DNA from: Sphingomonas zeae
GTDB taxonomy: Bacteria; Pseudomonadota; Alphaproteobacteria; Sphingomonadales; Sphingomonadaceae
NCBI RefSeq assembly: GCF_014197135.1
Contig: NZ_JACIFA010000006.1
Location: 73,706-137,705, forward strand
Direction of reading: 5' to 3'
DNA length: 64,000 bases
Of the stretch, positions 18,282-26,823 are shown one piece after another. Within the stretch, counting starts at the first letter, position 1. The number at the start of each line of letters is the position of its first letter. A program made the position numbers and the translations under genes. The notes beneath the pieces are model-generated. The model ran no database searches. It was not told the DNA's origin and saw only the letters and a list, made by a program, of their open reading frames with translations.

Positions 18282-19306
18282 GCGCCCTCTCCCGGCAAAG
18301 GCGCGTCGGGGCGGACGAGCCCCTCGGCACGCAGCTCCGCCCAGAAGGCGGACGGGATAGGCTCGGCGTAAAGTCGCATCGTGTCGGATACCTGTTGCGG
18401 ATCGGCAATTCCGGGAATGACGCTGGCGACCAGAGGATGGGCCAGCACGAAGGCGAGCGCGGTGGCGGGCAGCGAGACGTGGTGGCGCGCGGCCACCGCC
18501 TCCATTGCGCGGACCTTGGCCAGCACCGCCTCGGGCGCTGGCGCGTAATTATAGCGCCCGGCGGCCGCACTGCCGGTTGCCAGGATGCCGCTATTATAGG
18601 GACCACCGACCACGATCGAGGTGCCCGCCGCCGTACAGGCGGGGAACAGCGCATCGAGCGCGCCCTGTTCGAGCAGTGTGTAGCGTCCGGCAAGCAGGAT
18701 CACGTCGAACCGCGTGGCGTCCATCAGGTCCAGGCAAACCTCGACCTCGTTCACGCCCAGCCCGAAGCCCGAGATCGCGCCCTGATCGCGCAAGCTCTCC
18801 AGCGCCCGGAAGCCGCCGCCCGCGATCAGCTGTTCGCGATAGCGCGCATCCGCCTCGCCATGCGTGACCCGGCCGATGTCATGGACGAACAGGATGTCGG
18901 CACGCGCCAGCCCCAGCCGTTGCAGGCTGTGCTCATGGCTGCGCATGATGCCGTCATAGCTATAGTCGTAGCGCGGACGGAACGGCATGGCGGTATGGAA
19001 GCCGTCACGCTCGCGGTCGTCGGTGATGCTGGCGTCCGGGTCCATCAGCCGCCCGACCTTGGTCGAGACGATGACGTCCTGCCGACCGCGCACCGCGTCG
19101 CCCAGCCGGCGCTCGCTCAGGCCCCGGCCATAATGCGGCGCGGTGTCGAAATAGCGGAAACCCGCCGACAGCGCAGCGTCCAGCGTCGCGGCAGCGCTGG
19201 CATCGTCGATCGCGGCATAGAGATTGCCCATCGCCGCCGCGCCAAAGCCCAGTTCGGGAAGCACGCAGCCCGTCTGGCCCACCATCCGGCGCGGAATATC
19301 GGTCAC
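18278..19306 (-). CDS. Aldo/keto reductase, L-fucose/L-galactose (D-threo-aldose) 1-dehydrogenase-like
   Basis: 342 residues from the GTG at 19306, which overlaps the lactonase stop (GTGA). The aldo/keto reductase tetrad is visible: Asp54 and Tyr59 (FDTAPHYGRGLSE), Lys83 (STKVG) and His142 (FVHDIG). The GFGAAAMGNLY start and FDTAPHYGRGLSE are typical of the branch with L-fucose, L-galactose and pyridoxal dehydrogenases. Expected reaction: oxidation of the free sugar at C1 to the lactone with NAD(P)+. Followed in the operon by the dehydratase pieces and preceded by the lactonase, giving sugar to lactone to aldonate to 2-keto-3-deoxy acid. Confidence 0.85.
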   Translation of the reverse strand: MTDIPRRMVGQTGCVLPELGFGAAAMGNLYAAIDDASAAATLDAALSAGFRYFDTAPHYGRGLSERRLGDAVRGRQDVIVSTKVGRLMDPDASITDDRERDGFHTAMPFRPRYDYSYDGIMRSHEHSLQRLGLARADILFVHDIGRVTHGEADARYREQLIAGGGFRALESLRDQGAISGFGLGVNEVEVCLDLMDATRFDVILLAGRYTLLEQGALDALFPACTAAGTSIVVGGPYNSGILATGSAAAGRYNYAPAPEAVLAKVRAMEAVAARHHVSLPATALAFVLAHPLVASVIPGIADPQQVSDTMRLYAEPIPSAFWAELRAEGLVRPDAPLPGEGA

Positions 19307-20190
19307 AGGTTCAGGCCCAGTCGATAAATTCGGTTGGCATTGCGCCCCCACAGCTCGCGCCGCTCGTCATCGGAGAATCCGGTCAGCAGGGCCTCATAGG
19401 CGCCCAGCGTCCGGTCGAGATCGGCGGCGAGCCGGTCGGTCGGAAAGTTGGTCGCGACCATCACCCGGTCCGTGCCGAAACGCTCGATCACCTCGGCCAC
19501 GATGTCGGCGAAACCGACGGGATCGAAGCGCGGCCCGATAAAGCCTGCGCCCGACAATTTGATCGCGGCATGGGGCATGGCGGCGAAGGCGATCAGTCCG
19601 GCACGCCATTCCTCCAGCCCGTCCGTCGGAATGGGCAACGCCAGGTGGTTGAGGATGACCGGCACCTCGGGATGCTGCTCCGCCACCTCAGTCAGACCGG
19701 ATAACTGCGCCGGAAAGCCGTGAAAGTCGAAGCTCAGGCCATGACGACCGAGCAGCGCATAACCGGCTCGCCAGCGGGGATCGCAAGTCAGGTCATGGTC
19801 ATAGGCGCGGCGGCCCGGATCGGTCGGATGCCAGTTGATCAGGTGGCGAATGCCCTTCACCCGGGGCTGCGCCGCCTGCCACGCCAGTTGCGGCTCGACC
19901 GCCGGATGATCCAGCTCGACCCGAGCGATGATAGCGTCCGGTAGCCCGCCCGCATCGGCGACCTGGTTCAACCAGAGGGTCTCGTCCACGCCCTGATCGG
20001 GATCCGCGCCCGCATCGACATGCACCGCCCCGACGAGATTCCAGGCCGCCAGCTCCGCCCGGTAATCGGCGATGCGATAGGTCGCGGCGATCGGCGTCGT
20101 CTCGGGCGCATCCAGCCATGGGTAGCGCAGCACGCCATGATCCCACAGGTGGAAATGCGCGTCGACAAAGGGCGGCCGCGTGTCCGTCAC
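19303..20190 (-). CDS. Amidohydrolase-family lactonase, L-fuconolactonase-like
   Basis: TIM-barrel metal hydrolase that should open the aldonolactone made by the aldo/keto reductase. 295 residues from the GTG at 20190 overlapping the SDR stop; an ATG at 20202 is the alternative. The N-terminal metal motif HFHLW gives His12 and His14; later conserved stretches are RVKGIRHLINWHP, FDFHGFPAQL, VILNHLALP and VMVATNFPTDR. These match the PF04909 branch that holds L-fuconolactonase and L-rhamnonolactonase. A role on L-galactono-lactone is possible. Confidence 0.85.
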   Translation of the reverse strand: MTDTRPPFVDAHFHLWDHGVLRYPWLDAPETTPIAATYRIADYRAELAAWNLVGAVHVDAGADPDQGVDETLWLNQVADAGGLPDAIIARVELDHPAVEPQLAWQAAQPRVKGIRHLINWHPTDPGRRAYDHDLTCDPRWRAGYALLGRHGLSFDFHGFPAQLSGLTEVAEQHPEVPVILNHLALPIPTDGLEEWRAGLIAFAAMPHAAIKLSGAGFIGPRFDPVGFADIVAEVIERFGTDRVMVATNFPTDRLAADLDRTLGAYEALLTGFSDDERRELWGRNANRIYRLGLNL

Positions 20191-20918
20191 GCCATCGTCC
20201 ATCCGCCGTCGATGGCGTGCATCTGGCCGGTCGTATAGGCGCTCTCGTCCGACGCGAGATAGAGGGCGAGCGCGGCAACCTCCTCGGCCTTGCCCAGCCG
20301 TCCCATGGGCTGACGCGCCACGAACGCAGCGCGTGCCGCCTCGGCATCGCCGGTCGCGGCCAGACGCTCGTCGAGGCTGGGCGACTGGACGGTGCCGGGG
20401 CAGATCGCGTTGCAGCGAATGCCCTTGCCGACATAATCGAGCGCGACCGAACGGGTGATCCCCGCCACCGCGCCCTTCGACGCGCAATAGGCATAGCGGT
20501 TGGGCACGCCGATCAACGCGCCTGCGACCGAGGACATGTTGACGATCGAGCCGCGCCCCTGCGCGATCATGGCGGGCAGGAATGCCTGGAGCATATGGGT
20601 GATCGCATGGACGTTCAGGTCGAAGGACAGCCGGTAGCCTGCGTCCTGCGTCGCCAGCAGGTCGCCCGCATCGACATAGCCGGCACAGTTGAACAGCACG
20701 TCCATCGCGCCCGTCCGCTCACCGAACGCCGCGATCGCGGCCGGATCGGTAAGGTCGAGAATCTCGGTCGTGCAGCCCTGAAGGCTGGCCAGCGCCTCGG
20801 CATTGCGGTCGACGGCAATCACCTGCGCGCCTTCCGCCGCGAACAGCTCGGCGGCGGAACGACCGATCCCCTGTCCGGCACCCGTCACGATCGCCCGCTT
20901 ACCCTGCAGACGGTTCAT
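20187..20918 (-). CDS. SDR-family 2-keto-3-deoxy-L-fuconate dehydrogenase-like
   Basis: Short-chain dehydrogenase, 243 residues. NAD loop TGAGQGIG at 12-19; catalytic Ser130, Tyr144 and Lys148 (YCASK). The C-terminal part (PSLDERLAATG, FVARQPMGRLGKAEEVAALALYLASDES) closely resembles 2-keto-3-deoxy-L-fuconate dehydrogenases of the non-phosphorylative L-fucose route described in Xanthomonas. The next enzyme of that route, a FAH-family diketo-acid hydrolase, is not in the window. ATG overlaps the transporter stop (ATGA). Confidence 0.85.
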   Translation of the reverse strand: MNRLQGKRAIVTGAGQGIGRSAAELFAAEGAQVIAVDRNAEALASLQGCTTEILDLTDPAAIAAFGERTGAMDVLFNCAGYVDAGDLLATQDAGYRLSFDLNVHAITHMLQAFLPAMIAQGRGSIVNMSSVAGALIGVPNRYAYCASKGAVAGITRSVALDYVGKGIRCNAICPGTVQSPSLDERLAATGDAEAARAAFVARQPMGRLGKAEEVAALALYLASDESAYTTGQMHAIDGGWTMA

Positions 20919-22237
20919 CCATTCATCTCCTTACGGCGCCCCATCATCAGGGCGAAAATCGTCACGACCATGAAGCTCACGGTCGGGACCAGCATCGCGC
21001 TGGTAATGCCAGCATGGTCGGACACCAAGCCCATGAGTGCGGTCAGACCCGCGCCGCCGATGATCGCCATCACGATCAGCGACGCGCCCGCCCGGCGCAG
21101 CGGCCCCAGCCCCTCGATACCCAGGGCGAAGATCGTCGGGAACTGGATCGACATGAAGAAGCTCGCCGCAACCAGCGCGATCAGCCCCGGCCATCCGCCC
21201 AGCACGCCTGCCACGGCGGTCAGCAGCACCGAGATCCCGGCAAACAGCGCCAACAGCTTGACCGGCGCCGCCCGGCCCATCAGCGCGCTGCCCAGGAAAC
21301 GCCCCGCCGCGAACAGGACGAGCGACAGGAGCAACGCGTCCGCCCCGTCCCGCTCGGCAAGGCCGACATTGGCCTGGCCATAACGGATCGTGTAGCTCCA
21401 CACGCCAACCTGCGCGCCGACATAGAAAAACTGCGCGACGACCGCGCCCAGCAGGCGCGGCTGGCGGAACACGTCGACGAAACGCCCGCTGCGCCCCTGC
21501 TCCTCCGCCCGAACCGGCGCGCCGGTGGGGAAGCGGACCAGCGCGGCGGCCAGCGCGAACAGCAGCACGACGACCGCGATCGCGACATAGGGCGGTGCGA
21601 TCGCCTGCACCTCTGCCTTGTAGAAGGCGGTGCGGGCGGCGGCGTCCATCGTGGCGAGCGCCTGCTCGTCATGCTCGATGCCCGACAGGATGAAGAAGCG
21701 CCCGATCAGGACGCCCGTGATCGCGCCCAGCGGATTGGCCGCCTGCGCCCAGTTGAGCCGCCGCGTCGCGCCCGATGGATCGCCGAGCTCGCCCATCAAG
21801 GGATTGGCCGAAGTCTCGAGAAAGGCGAGGCCCGCCGCGATGACGAACAGGCCGAGCAGGAACAGCTGGTACATGCTCGCCGCCGCGGCCGGATAGAAGA
21901 GCAGCGCGCCGGTGCCATAGAGCGTCAGCCCCAGCACGATCGCGGCCTTATAGCCATAACGGCGCATCACCATCGAGGCGGGCACCGCGAGCAGAAAATA
22001 GCCGAGATAGAAGACCTGCTGGACGAAGCTGGTCCCGAAATCGCTGAGCGTGAAGGCCTTGCGGAATTGCGCGATCAGGATGTCGTTGAGATTATTGGCC
22101 ATTCCCCAGAGGAAAAAGAGACTGACCGTGATGACCAGCGCGGGCAGATAGACGCGCGCAACCGTGCCGCCATGGCCTGCACCGTCCGCGCCCCGCCCGG
22201 CCGGGGCGGCGGAGGATAGATCGACAGGCAGGGCCAT
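20915..22237 (-). CDS. fucP: FucP-type L-fucose:proton symporter (MFS)
   Basis: 440 residues with 12 predicted membrane helices. The first helix carries the FHS/FucP hallmark FFLWGMANNLNDILI with the Asn and Asp residues used for sugar and proton binding; ETSANPLMGELGDP and LNWAQAANPLGAI also match. GAGGA lies upstream of the start. First gene of the minus-strand operon, so its promoter probably lies in 22238-22424. E. coli FucP also accepts L-galactose and D-arabinose, so specificity cannot be narrowed from sequence. Confidence 0.9.
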   Translation of the reverse strand: MALPVDLSSAAPAGRGADGAGHGGTVARVYLPALVITVSLFFLWGMANNLNDILIAQFRKAFTLSDFGTSFVQQVFYLGYFLLAVPASMVMRRYGYKAAIVLGLTLYGTGALLFYPAAAASMYQLFLLGLFVIAAGLAFLETSANPLMGELGDPSGATRRLNWAQAANPLGAITGVLIGRFFILSGIEHDEQALATMDAAARTAFYKAEVQAIAPPYVAIAVVVLLFALAAALVRFPTGAPVRAEEQGRSGRFVDVFRQPRLLGAVVAQFFYVGAQVGVWSYTIRYGQANVGLAERDGADALLLSLVLFAAGRFLGSALMGRAAPVKLLALFAGISVLLTAVAGVLGGWPGLIALVAASFFMSIQFPTIFALGIEGLGPLRRAGASLIVMAIIGGAGLTALMGLVSDHAGITSAMLVPTVSFMVVTIFALMMGRRKEMNG

Positions 22238-22424
22238 CAGTCATGTCCTCGCTTAAGCTGTCCGGCTCGGATTACCGTCATCACGGCTCCTTCTCCATGA
22301 AAGTCTTATTTTATGAGCGCGACTCTACGGCGACAGCAAGGTCGAAGGCAAGCGCTATCGGACGGCATGACCCGTCGCTGGAGGGTAGGACGAACGAAGG
22401 CAATGATGGAATGCGGAGCCCCGA

Positions 22425-23165
22425 TCAGGCGCGACCGCCCACCGACTCGCCCAGCAAGGTGAAGAAGCCGCGTGCCACGCCGCAGGTTGCGATGTCCCAT
22501 TCGGGGTGCCATTGCACCGCCAGTACATCGGCACCGCAACCGGGCGCGCGGAATGCCTCGATCAGCCCGTCCTCGGCGTCACGCGCTTCCACCACCAGGC
22601 CGTAGCCCAGCCGGTCGACGCCCTGCTGATGCACCGAATTGACCTCGACCCGGCGATGCCCGCTGCGCCCGGCCAGCGCGCCGCCGGGCATCAGGTCGAC
22701 CGGGTGGTGATGGCCGAACAGCGTGTCGTAATCGCCCTCCCACGACCCGCGATGATGGCGCGGTCGTCCCCCCAGGCAGGTCAGCGAGCCGCCGAACAGC
22801 ACGTTGATTTCCTGCATTCCCCGGCAAATGCCGAACACTGCCTTGCCGCGTTCGATCATTCGCCCGGCCAACGCCAGGGCGACCGAGTCCCGCTGCGGGT
22901 CGCACGCTTGCGGCGCGAGTTCGGCGCAGCCGCCATATTGCACGGGTGCGACATGCGAACGCCCGCCGGTCAGCAGCAACCCGTCAAGCATGTCGGCCAT
23001 CAGCGTGGTGTCGACGGCCTCGGGCACGGCGGGCACGATCACCACACTCGCCCCGCACAGCTGGACCAACGGATCGACGAAGCGCGTCGCGACCGCCTGA
23101 ATCGGGCGGTTGGCTACCTCGTTCCCGCACATCAGCCCGATGACCGGCCTGCCCTCCTGCTTCAT
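22425..23165 (-). CDS. Peptidase C26 / gamma-glutamyl-GABA hydrolase-like (class I glutamine amidotransferase fold)
   Basis: 246 residues. The nucleophile elbow is GICRGMQEIN with Cys114; His220 and Glu222 (QWHPEWD) complete the triad. An early GLMCGNEV and GLLLTGGRSHVAP match PuuD-type hydrolases that cleave gamma-glutamyl amides. Its start overlaps the stop of the serine acetyltransferase gene, an unusual partner, so the true substrate may not be gamma-glutamyl-GABA. No other putrescine genes are nearby. Upstream of the FucP operon on the same strand but separated from it by 187 bp. Confidence 0.8.
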   Translation of the reverse strand: MKQEGRPVIGLMCGNEVANRPIQAVATRFVDPLVQLCGASVVIVPAVPEAVDTTLMADMLDGLLLTGGRSHVAPVQYGGCAELAPQACDPQRDSVALALAGRMIERGKAVFGICRGMQEINVLFGGSLTCLGGRPRHHRGSWEGDYDTLFGHHHPVDLMPGGALAGRSGHRRVEVNSVHQQGVDRLGYGLVVEARDAEDGLIEAFRAPGCGADVLAVQWHPEWDIATCGVARGFFTLLGESVGGRA

Positions 23166-24136
23166 GCCGTCCCCTCCAGTTCCTGCCGCAACGCACGACC
23201 CTCTGCGCGCGGCAGAGCCAATGCCTCGGGCTGGACGAGCACGCTGTCCGGCTCGACATCGGTCAACAGCCAGACATTGCCCCCGATCACCGATCGTGTC
23301 CCGATCCTCACTCGGCCCAAAATCGTCGCCCCCGCATAGATAATGACATCATCCTCGACGATGGGATGACGCGCGAAACGGTCGCGCGGCGAACGAGGCG
23401 CGGTGCCCAGCGCCGAGCGCGCGCCCAGCGTCACATGCTGATAAACGCGCACCCGCTCACCGATGATCGCGGTTTCGCCGACGACCACGCCGGTCCCATG
23501 GTCGATGAAGAAATGCCGCCCGATGGTCGCGCCCGGATGAATGTCGATGCCGGTGCGCTCATTGGCGAGTTCGGAGATCATCCGCGCGACGATCGGCGCG
23601 CCCAGCGCGTTCAGCTCATGCGCGATGCGGTGGTGCAGGCTGGCGATGGCACCCGGATAGCAGAGCAGGATTTCGTCGACGCTGCGCGCGGCGGGATCGG
23701 CCAGAAAGGCCGCCTCGACATCGCTGTCGATCAGCTCGCGCACCTGCGGCAGGGTCGCGCCAAACAGCCGCGCGACCAAAGCCGCCTGCTCGGGCGGAAA
23801 GTCGGCATCGACATCCTTCTGCCAATAGGCGAGTTCCGCCCCGATCTCCCGCTCCAACGCGGTCAGCGCGGCGAGCAGCTTGGCAGCGACGAAGCGATCC
23901 TCCTCCTGCGCAGCCCCGCGGAAATGGCCCAGGCGGCGCGGATAGAGCGCGGCGGCGACCAGCGCGACGACATCCTCCACGCCGCTGCGCGAGGGGAAAC
24001 GCTCGACATCGCGGCCTGCATCCTGCCGCTCCCGCCAACCATGCCGGGCGGTGCGAAGCGCCGATACGATGCCGTCAATGCCCGTCGGGGCATGACCCGG
24101 CGCGGGGGTTTGCGTCATCAGCCGTCCGGTCGTCAT
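23162..24136 (-). CDS. Serine O-acetyltransferase, EpsC/CysE type
   Basis: Transfers acetyl from acetyl-CoA to L-serine, the step before cysteine synthesis. 324 residues from the ATG at 24136, which has GGAGG seven bases upstream; in-frame ATGs at 24160 and 24118 are less favoured. An alpha-helical N-terminal domain (to about 190) precedes left-handed beta-helix hexapeptide repeats: GIDIHPGATIGRHFFIDHGTG, VGETAIIGERVRVYQHVTLG and ILGRVRIGTRSVIGG. The DHGTG and catalytic His/Asp positions are intact. The long N-terminus fits the EpsC group. Confidence 0.88.
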   Translation of the reverse strand: MTTGRLMTQTPAPGHAPTGIDGIVSALRTARHGWRERQDAGRDVERFPSRSGVEDVVALVAAALYPRRLGHFRGAAQEEDRFVAAKLLAALTALEREIGAELAYWQKDVDADFPPEQAALVARLFGATLPQVRELIDSDVEAAFLADPAARSVDEILLCYPGAIASLHHRIAHELNALGAPIVARMISELANERTGIDIHPGATIGRHFFIDHGTGVVVGETAIIGERVRVYQHVTLGARSALGTAPRSPRDRFARHPIVEDDVIIYAGATILGRVRIGTRSVIGGNVWLLTDVEPDSVLVQPEALALPRAEGRALRQELEGTA

Positions 24137-24345
24137 AAGCGATCCTCCGACCTCCACCATATCCCATTTGCGGACTAGGATATAACAGATTTGCTACGGT
24201 CCCATAAAGCGCCAGCTTTGCTTAACGTCAGGTTGCGTGAGGCCGATGGCCAGTCCATGGTCCGCCCCGCCACCATGGCTTGGCCCGGCGGGAGGGAGCC
24301 CGCGGGGCCGATCATCCACCGGCCTTTCCCGGAGCATGTCCGACG

Positions 24346-25365
24346 ATGACGACCCCGCGCCAGACGACGCTGACCCGTTTCCTGATCGAGGAGCAGCGCC
24401 GCTCCGAAGAAACCTGCCCCGCCGAACTGCGCCTGCTGATCGAAACCGTCGCCCGCGCCTGCAAGGCGGTGAACCAGGCGATTTCCAAGGGCGCGCTGGG
24501 CGACGTCCTGGGATCGTTGGGCAGCGAGAATGTGCAGGGCGAGGTCCAGAAGAAGCTGGACGTGATCGCCAACGATCTGCTGCTCGACGCCAATGAATGG
24601 GGCGGACACCTGGCCGCGATGGCGTCGGAGGAGATGGAGACGATCCACCGCATTCCCAACCGCTTCCCGCGCGGCGAATATCTGCTGCTGTTCGATCCCA
24701 TCGACGGGTCGAGCAATGTCGATGTCGACCTGTCGGTCGGCACCATCTTCTCGGTCCTGCGCGCGCCCGAGGATTGCGCGGGCCGCGAAGTCACCGAGGC
24801 CGATTTCCTCCAGCCGGGCCGCGCGCAGGTGGCGGCGGGCTATGCCATTTACGGGCCGCAGACGCTGCTGGTGCTGACGGTCGGCACCGGCGTCTATGAG
24901 TTCACGCTCGACCGCGAGATCGGATCGTGGCGGCTGACCGACGGGCCGATGCGCGTGCCCACCGGCACGAAGGAATTCGCGATCAACATGGCGCGCCGCC
25001 GCCAATGGTCGCCCGGCATCGCCCGCTATATCGAGGAACGCATCCTCGGCACCGAGGGGCCGCTCGGCGAGGACTACAATATGCGCTGGACCGCCTCCAT
25101 GGTGGCGGACGTCCACCGCATCCTGAAGCGCGGCGGCGTGTTCCTCTATCCGGGCGACCACCGCAAGGACGGCAAGGCCAAGCTGCGTTTGCTCTATGAG
25201 GCGAACCCGATGAGCTTCCTGATCGAACAGGCGGGCGGCGCGGCGATCGACGGGGCGATCCCGATCATGGAGGTCGAGGCCGTCGGCCTGCACCAGCGCG
25301 TCGGCGTGGTGCTCGGCGATCCCGAAGAGGTGGCGCTGATCGCGGAATATGGGCGCACGGGGTAA
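24346..25365 (+). CDS. fbp: Class I fructose-1,6-bisphosphatase
   Basis: Removes the C1 phosphate from fructose 1,6-bisphosphate in gluconeogenesis. 339 residues; ATG at 24346 with GGAG upstream at a long spacing. The metal and phosphate site [11 protein letters not shown] lies at about 117-127 and the C-terminal [29 protein letters not shown] matches class I enzymes. Monocistronic: the upstream neighbour is divergent and the next gene is convergent. Suits growth on sugars entering below hexose phosphate, such as those of the two flanking catabolic loci. Confidence 0.95.
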   Translation: MTTPRQTTLTRFLIEEQRRSEETCPAELRLLIETVARACKAVNQAISKGALGDVLGSLGSENVQGEVQKKLDVIANDLLLDANEWGGHLAAMASEEMETIHRIPNRFPRGEYLLLFDPIDGSSNVDVDLSVGTIFSVLRAPEDCAGREVTEADFLQPGRAQVAAGYAIYGPQTLLVLTVGTGVYEFTLDREIGSWRLTDGPMRVPTGTKEFAINMARRRQWSPGIARYIEERILGTEGPLGEDYNMRWTASMVADVHRILKRGGVFLYPGDHRKDGKAKLRLLYEANPMSFLIEQAGGAAIDGAIPIMEVEAVGLHQRVGVVLGDPEEVALIAEYGRTG

Positions 25366-25383
25366 GGTTTTGCCGCTCTTCTG

Positions 25384-25512
25384 TTCCCCGGCGAAGGCCG
25401 GGGTCCAGTTGCGATGAACGATCGAAGGCGGGCTGGATTGGCCTCCCCGCCTCGTCGTCCGCCGCACATACTTGATGGAGCCTGGACCCTGGCCTCCGCC
25501 GGGGGACAGGAG
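25384..25512. repeat. Inverted pair of GC hairpin repeats (REP-like)
   Basis: CCCCGGCGAAGGCCGGGG followed by TCCAG (about 25386-25408) recurs in imperfect inverted form at about 25481-25505 (CTGGACCCTGG, then GCCGGGGG). The left hairpin can also serve as the fbp terminator. Such paired short palindromes are common between genes in sphingomonads. Confidence 0.6.
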
Positions 25513-25550
25513 ATGTTATCAACCGGGGCCATCCCCACCCCCGTTCAGCC

Positions 25551-25618
25551 TGAGCGAAGTCGAAGGCCAAGGGGAAACCCCGCGGCATGGTCCGGGGCGT
25601 GCATTTCGACTTCGCTCA
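25551..25618. repeat. 14-bp perfect inverted repeat, intergenic element
   Basis: TGAGCGAAGTCGAA (25551-25564) and its exact complement (25605-25618) flank 40 bp that contain smaller GC hairpins. It lies between the converging fbp and LacI genes. Partial relatives appear at about 16620-16680 and 41860-41940, so this is a dispersed family. Together with the pair at 25384-25512 it fills the 272-bp gap. Confidence 0.65.
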
Positions 25619-25637
25619 GTGCGAAACGAGGTGGGGG

Positions 25638-26684
25638 TTATGTGAGCCCCACCGACTCCCGCACCACCAGCTCGAAATCCACCACCCGGTCCTCCACCGT
25701 CCGCGAGCGCAGCGCCGCCAACACCTGCTCGACCGCGCGGAAGGCCATGTCGCCGACCGGCTGGCGGATCACGGTCAGCGGCGGCCAGAGCCGGGCCGCG
25801 ATCGCGGTATCGTCGAACCCCGTGACCGCCAGTTCGTCGGGCAGGCGCAGCCCCATGCGCTGCGCCTCGCCGATCAGCCCCGCCGCCATGTCGTCGCTGC
25901 TACACAGGATGGCGCTCGGCCGATCGGGCAGATCCAGCAACGTCCGCCCAGCCGCCGCGCCCGCCGGCGGATCGAACCCGGCACGAACGACCAGCACAGG
26001 GTCATAGGCCAGCCCGCTCGCCGCCAGCCCGTCACGAAACCCGGCCAGCCGTTCGTCGGCGACCGAGAAGTGCTGCGGCCCCGCCAGAAAGCCGATGCGG
26101 CGATGCCCGGCGCGCGCGACATGGGCGGTCATCGCCGCCATCGCCGCGCGATTGTCGATCCGCACCGTCGCCATGTCGGGCATCGCCTGCCCGGTCGCGA
26201 TGGCCGCCGCCGCGACGCCCAGGTCCTCGAACAGCCCGGACCCGCTCAGCAATTCGGCAAAGGGCGGCAGCAGCAGCACCGCCGCCGCGCCGCTCTGCAC
26301 CAGCGAACGCAGCGCCGCCTCGGCCGCTTCGCGCGTTAGCGCTTCCTCCCCTCGTGCGATGAACTGCAACCCGCGCGCATTGCTCGCCCGTAGCGCGCCC
26401 AACAGGATCGAGTCGATGAACGGCGTGCCCTTGTCGCTGTACAGCAGGCCCAGCGTCGTCGCCCGCGCCTTGGCCAGCCGCCGCGCCGCAACATTGGGGA
26501 CATAGCCCAGCGCCTCGATCGCGGCGAGCACGGCCGCACGCGTCGCGGGGCTGACCCTCCCTGCGCCGTTGATGACGTTGGACACGGTCATCGCCGACAC
26601 CCCCGCCCGCTCGCCGACTGCGCGGATGGTGATGCCCTCCGGGCGCTTGGTGGGGATGGAGGGCTTTGCGGTGGGCGAGGTCAA
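25638..26684 (-). CDS. LacI-family transcriptional regulator
   Basis: 348 residues from the TTG at 26684, which has a strong GGGGAGGGGGG run upstream; the longer upstream reading frame is only palindromic repeat. The helix-turn-helix is ITIRAVGERAGVSAMTVSNVIN (residues about 18-39), followed by the hinge YVPNVAARRLA and a periplasmic-binding-protein-like sensor domain (SDDMAAGLIGEAQRMG, LAVTGFDD). It lies behind the GMC gene on the same strand, 140 bp away, and is the likely regulator of the 26.8-35.8 kb locus; a LacI-like palindrome occurs at 34549-34562. Confidence 0.9.
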   Translation of the reverse strand: MTSPTAKPSIPTKRPEGITIRAVGERAGVSAMTVSNVINGAGRVSPATRAAVLAAIEALGYVPNVAARRLAKARATTLGLLYSDKGTPFIDSILLGALRASNARGLQFIARGEEALTREAAEAALRSLVQSGAAAVLLLPPFAELLSGSGLFEDLGVAAAAIATGQAMPDMATVRIDNRAAMAAMTAHVARAGHRRIGFLAGPQHFSVADERLAGFRDGLAASGLAYDPVLVVRAGFDPPAGAAAGRTLLDLPDRPSAILCSSDDMAAGLIGEAQRMGLRLPDELAVTGFDDTAIAARLWPPLTVIRQPVGDMAFRAVEQVLAALRSRTVEDRVVDFELVVRESVGLT

Positions 26685-26693
26685 AGGAAATCC

Positions 26694-26790
26694 CCCCTCC
26701 CCTTCAGGGGAGGGGTCGGGGGTGGGGCGCTTCCGCGGGCGTGACGCGCTTGGTGAGGCCCCACCCCAGCCCCTCCCCTGAAGGGGAGGG
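26694..26790. repeat. BIME-like pair of inverted palindromes
   Basis: Two near-copies of a palindrome face each other: CCCCTCCCC-TTCA-GGGGAGGGG (26694-26715) and CCCCTCCCC-TGAA-GGGGAGGG (26770-26790). Their outer flanks also pair (GGGGTGGGGC with GCCCCACCCC). The element separates the GMC and LacI genes and could attenuate or terminate read-through. Confidence 0.75.
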
Positions 26791-26823
26791 ACTTTTCCCA
26801 AATCAACCCGATGGCCTCCAACC

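Noticed and set aside
21014..22219. 401-codon plus-strand frame opposite fucP
   Set aside because: Highly charged reverse reading of hydrophobic helices, a known artefact of membrane protein genes.
24175..25467. 430-codon minus-strand frame opposite fbp
   Set aside because: fbp has full active-site motifs; the other frame matches nothing.
26685..26801. N-terminal extension of the LacI protein (MGKVPPLQGRGWG...)
   Set aside because: It is translation of the palindromic repeat; TTG 26684 with a strong ribosome site gives the normal LacI start.
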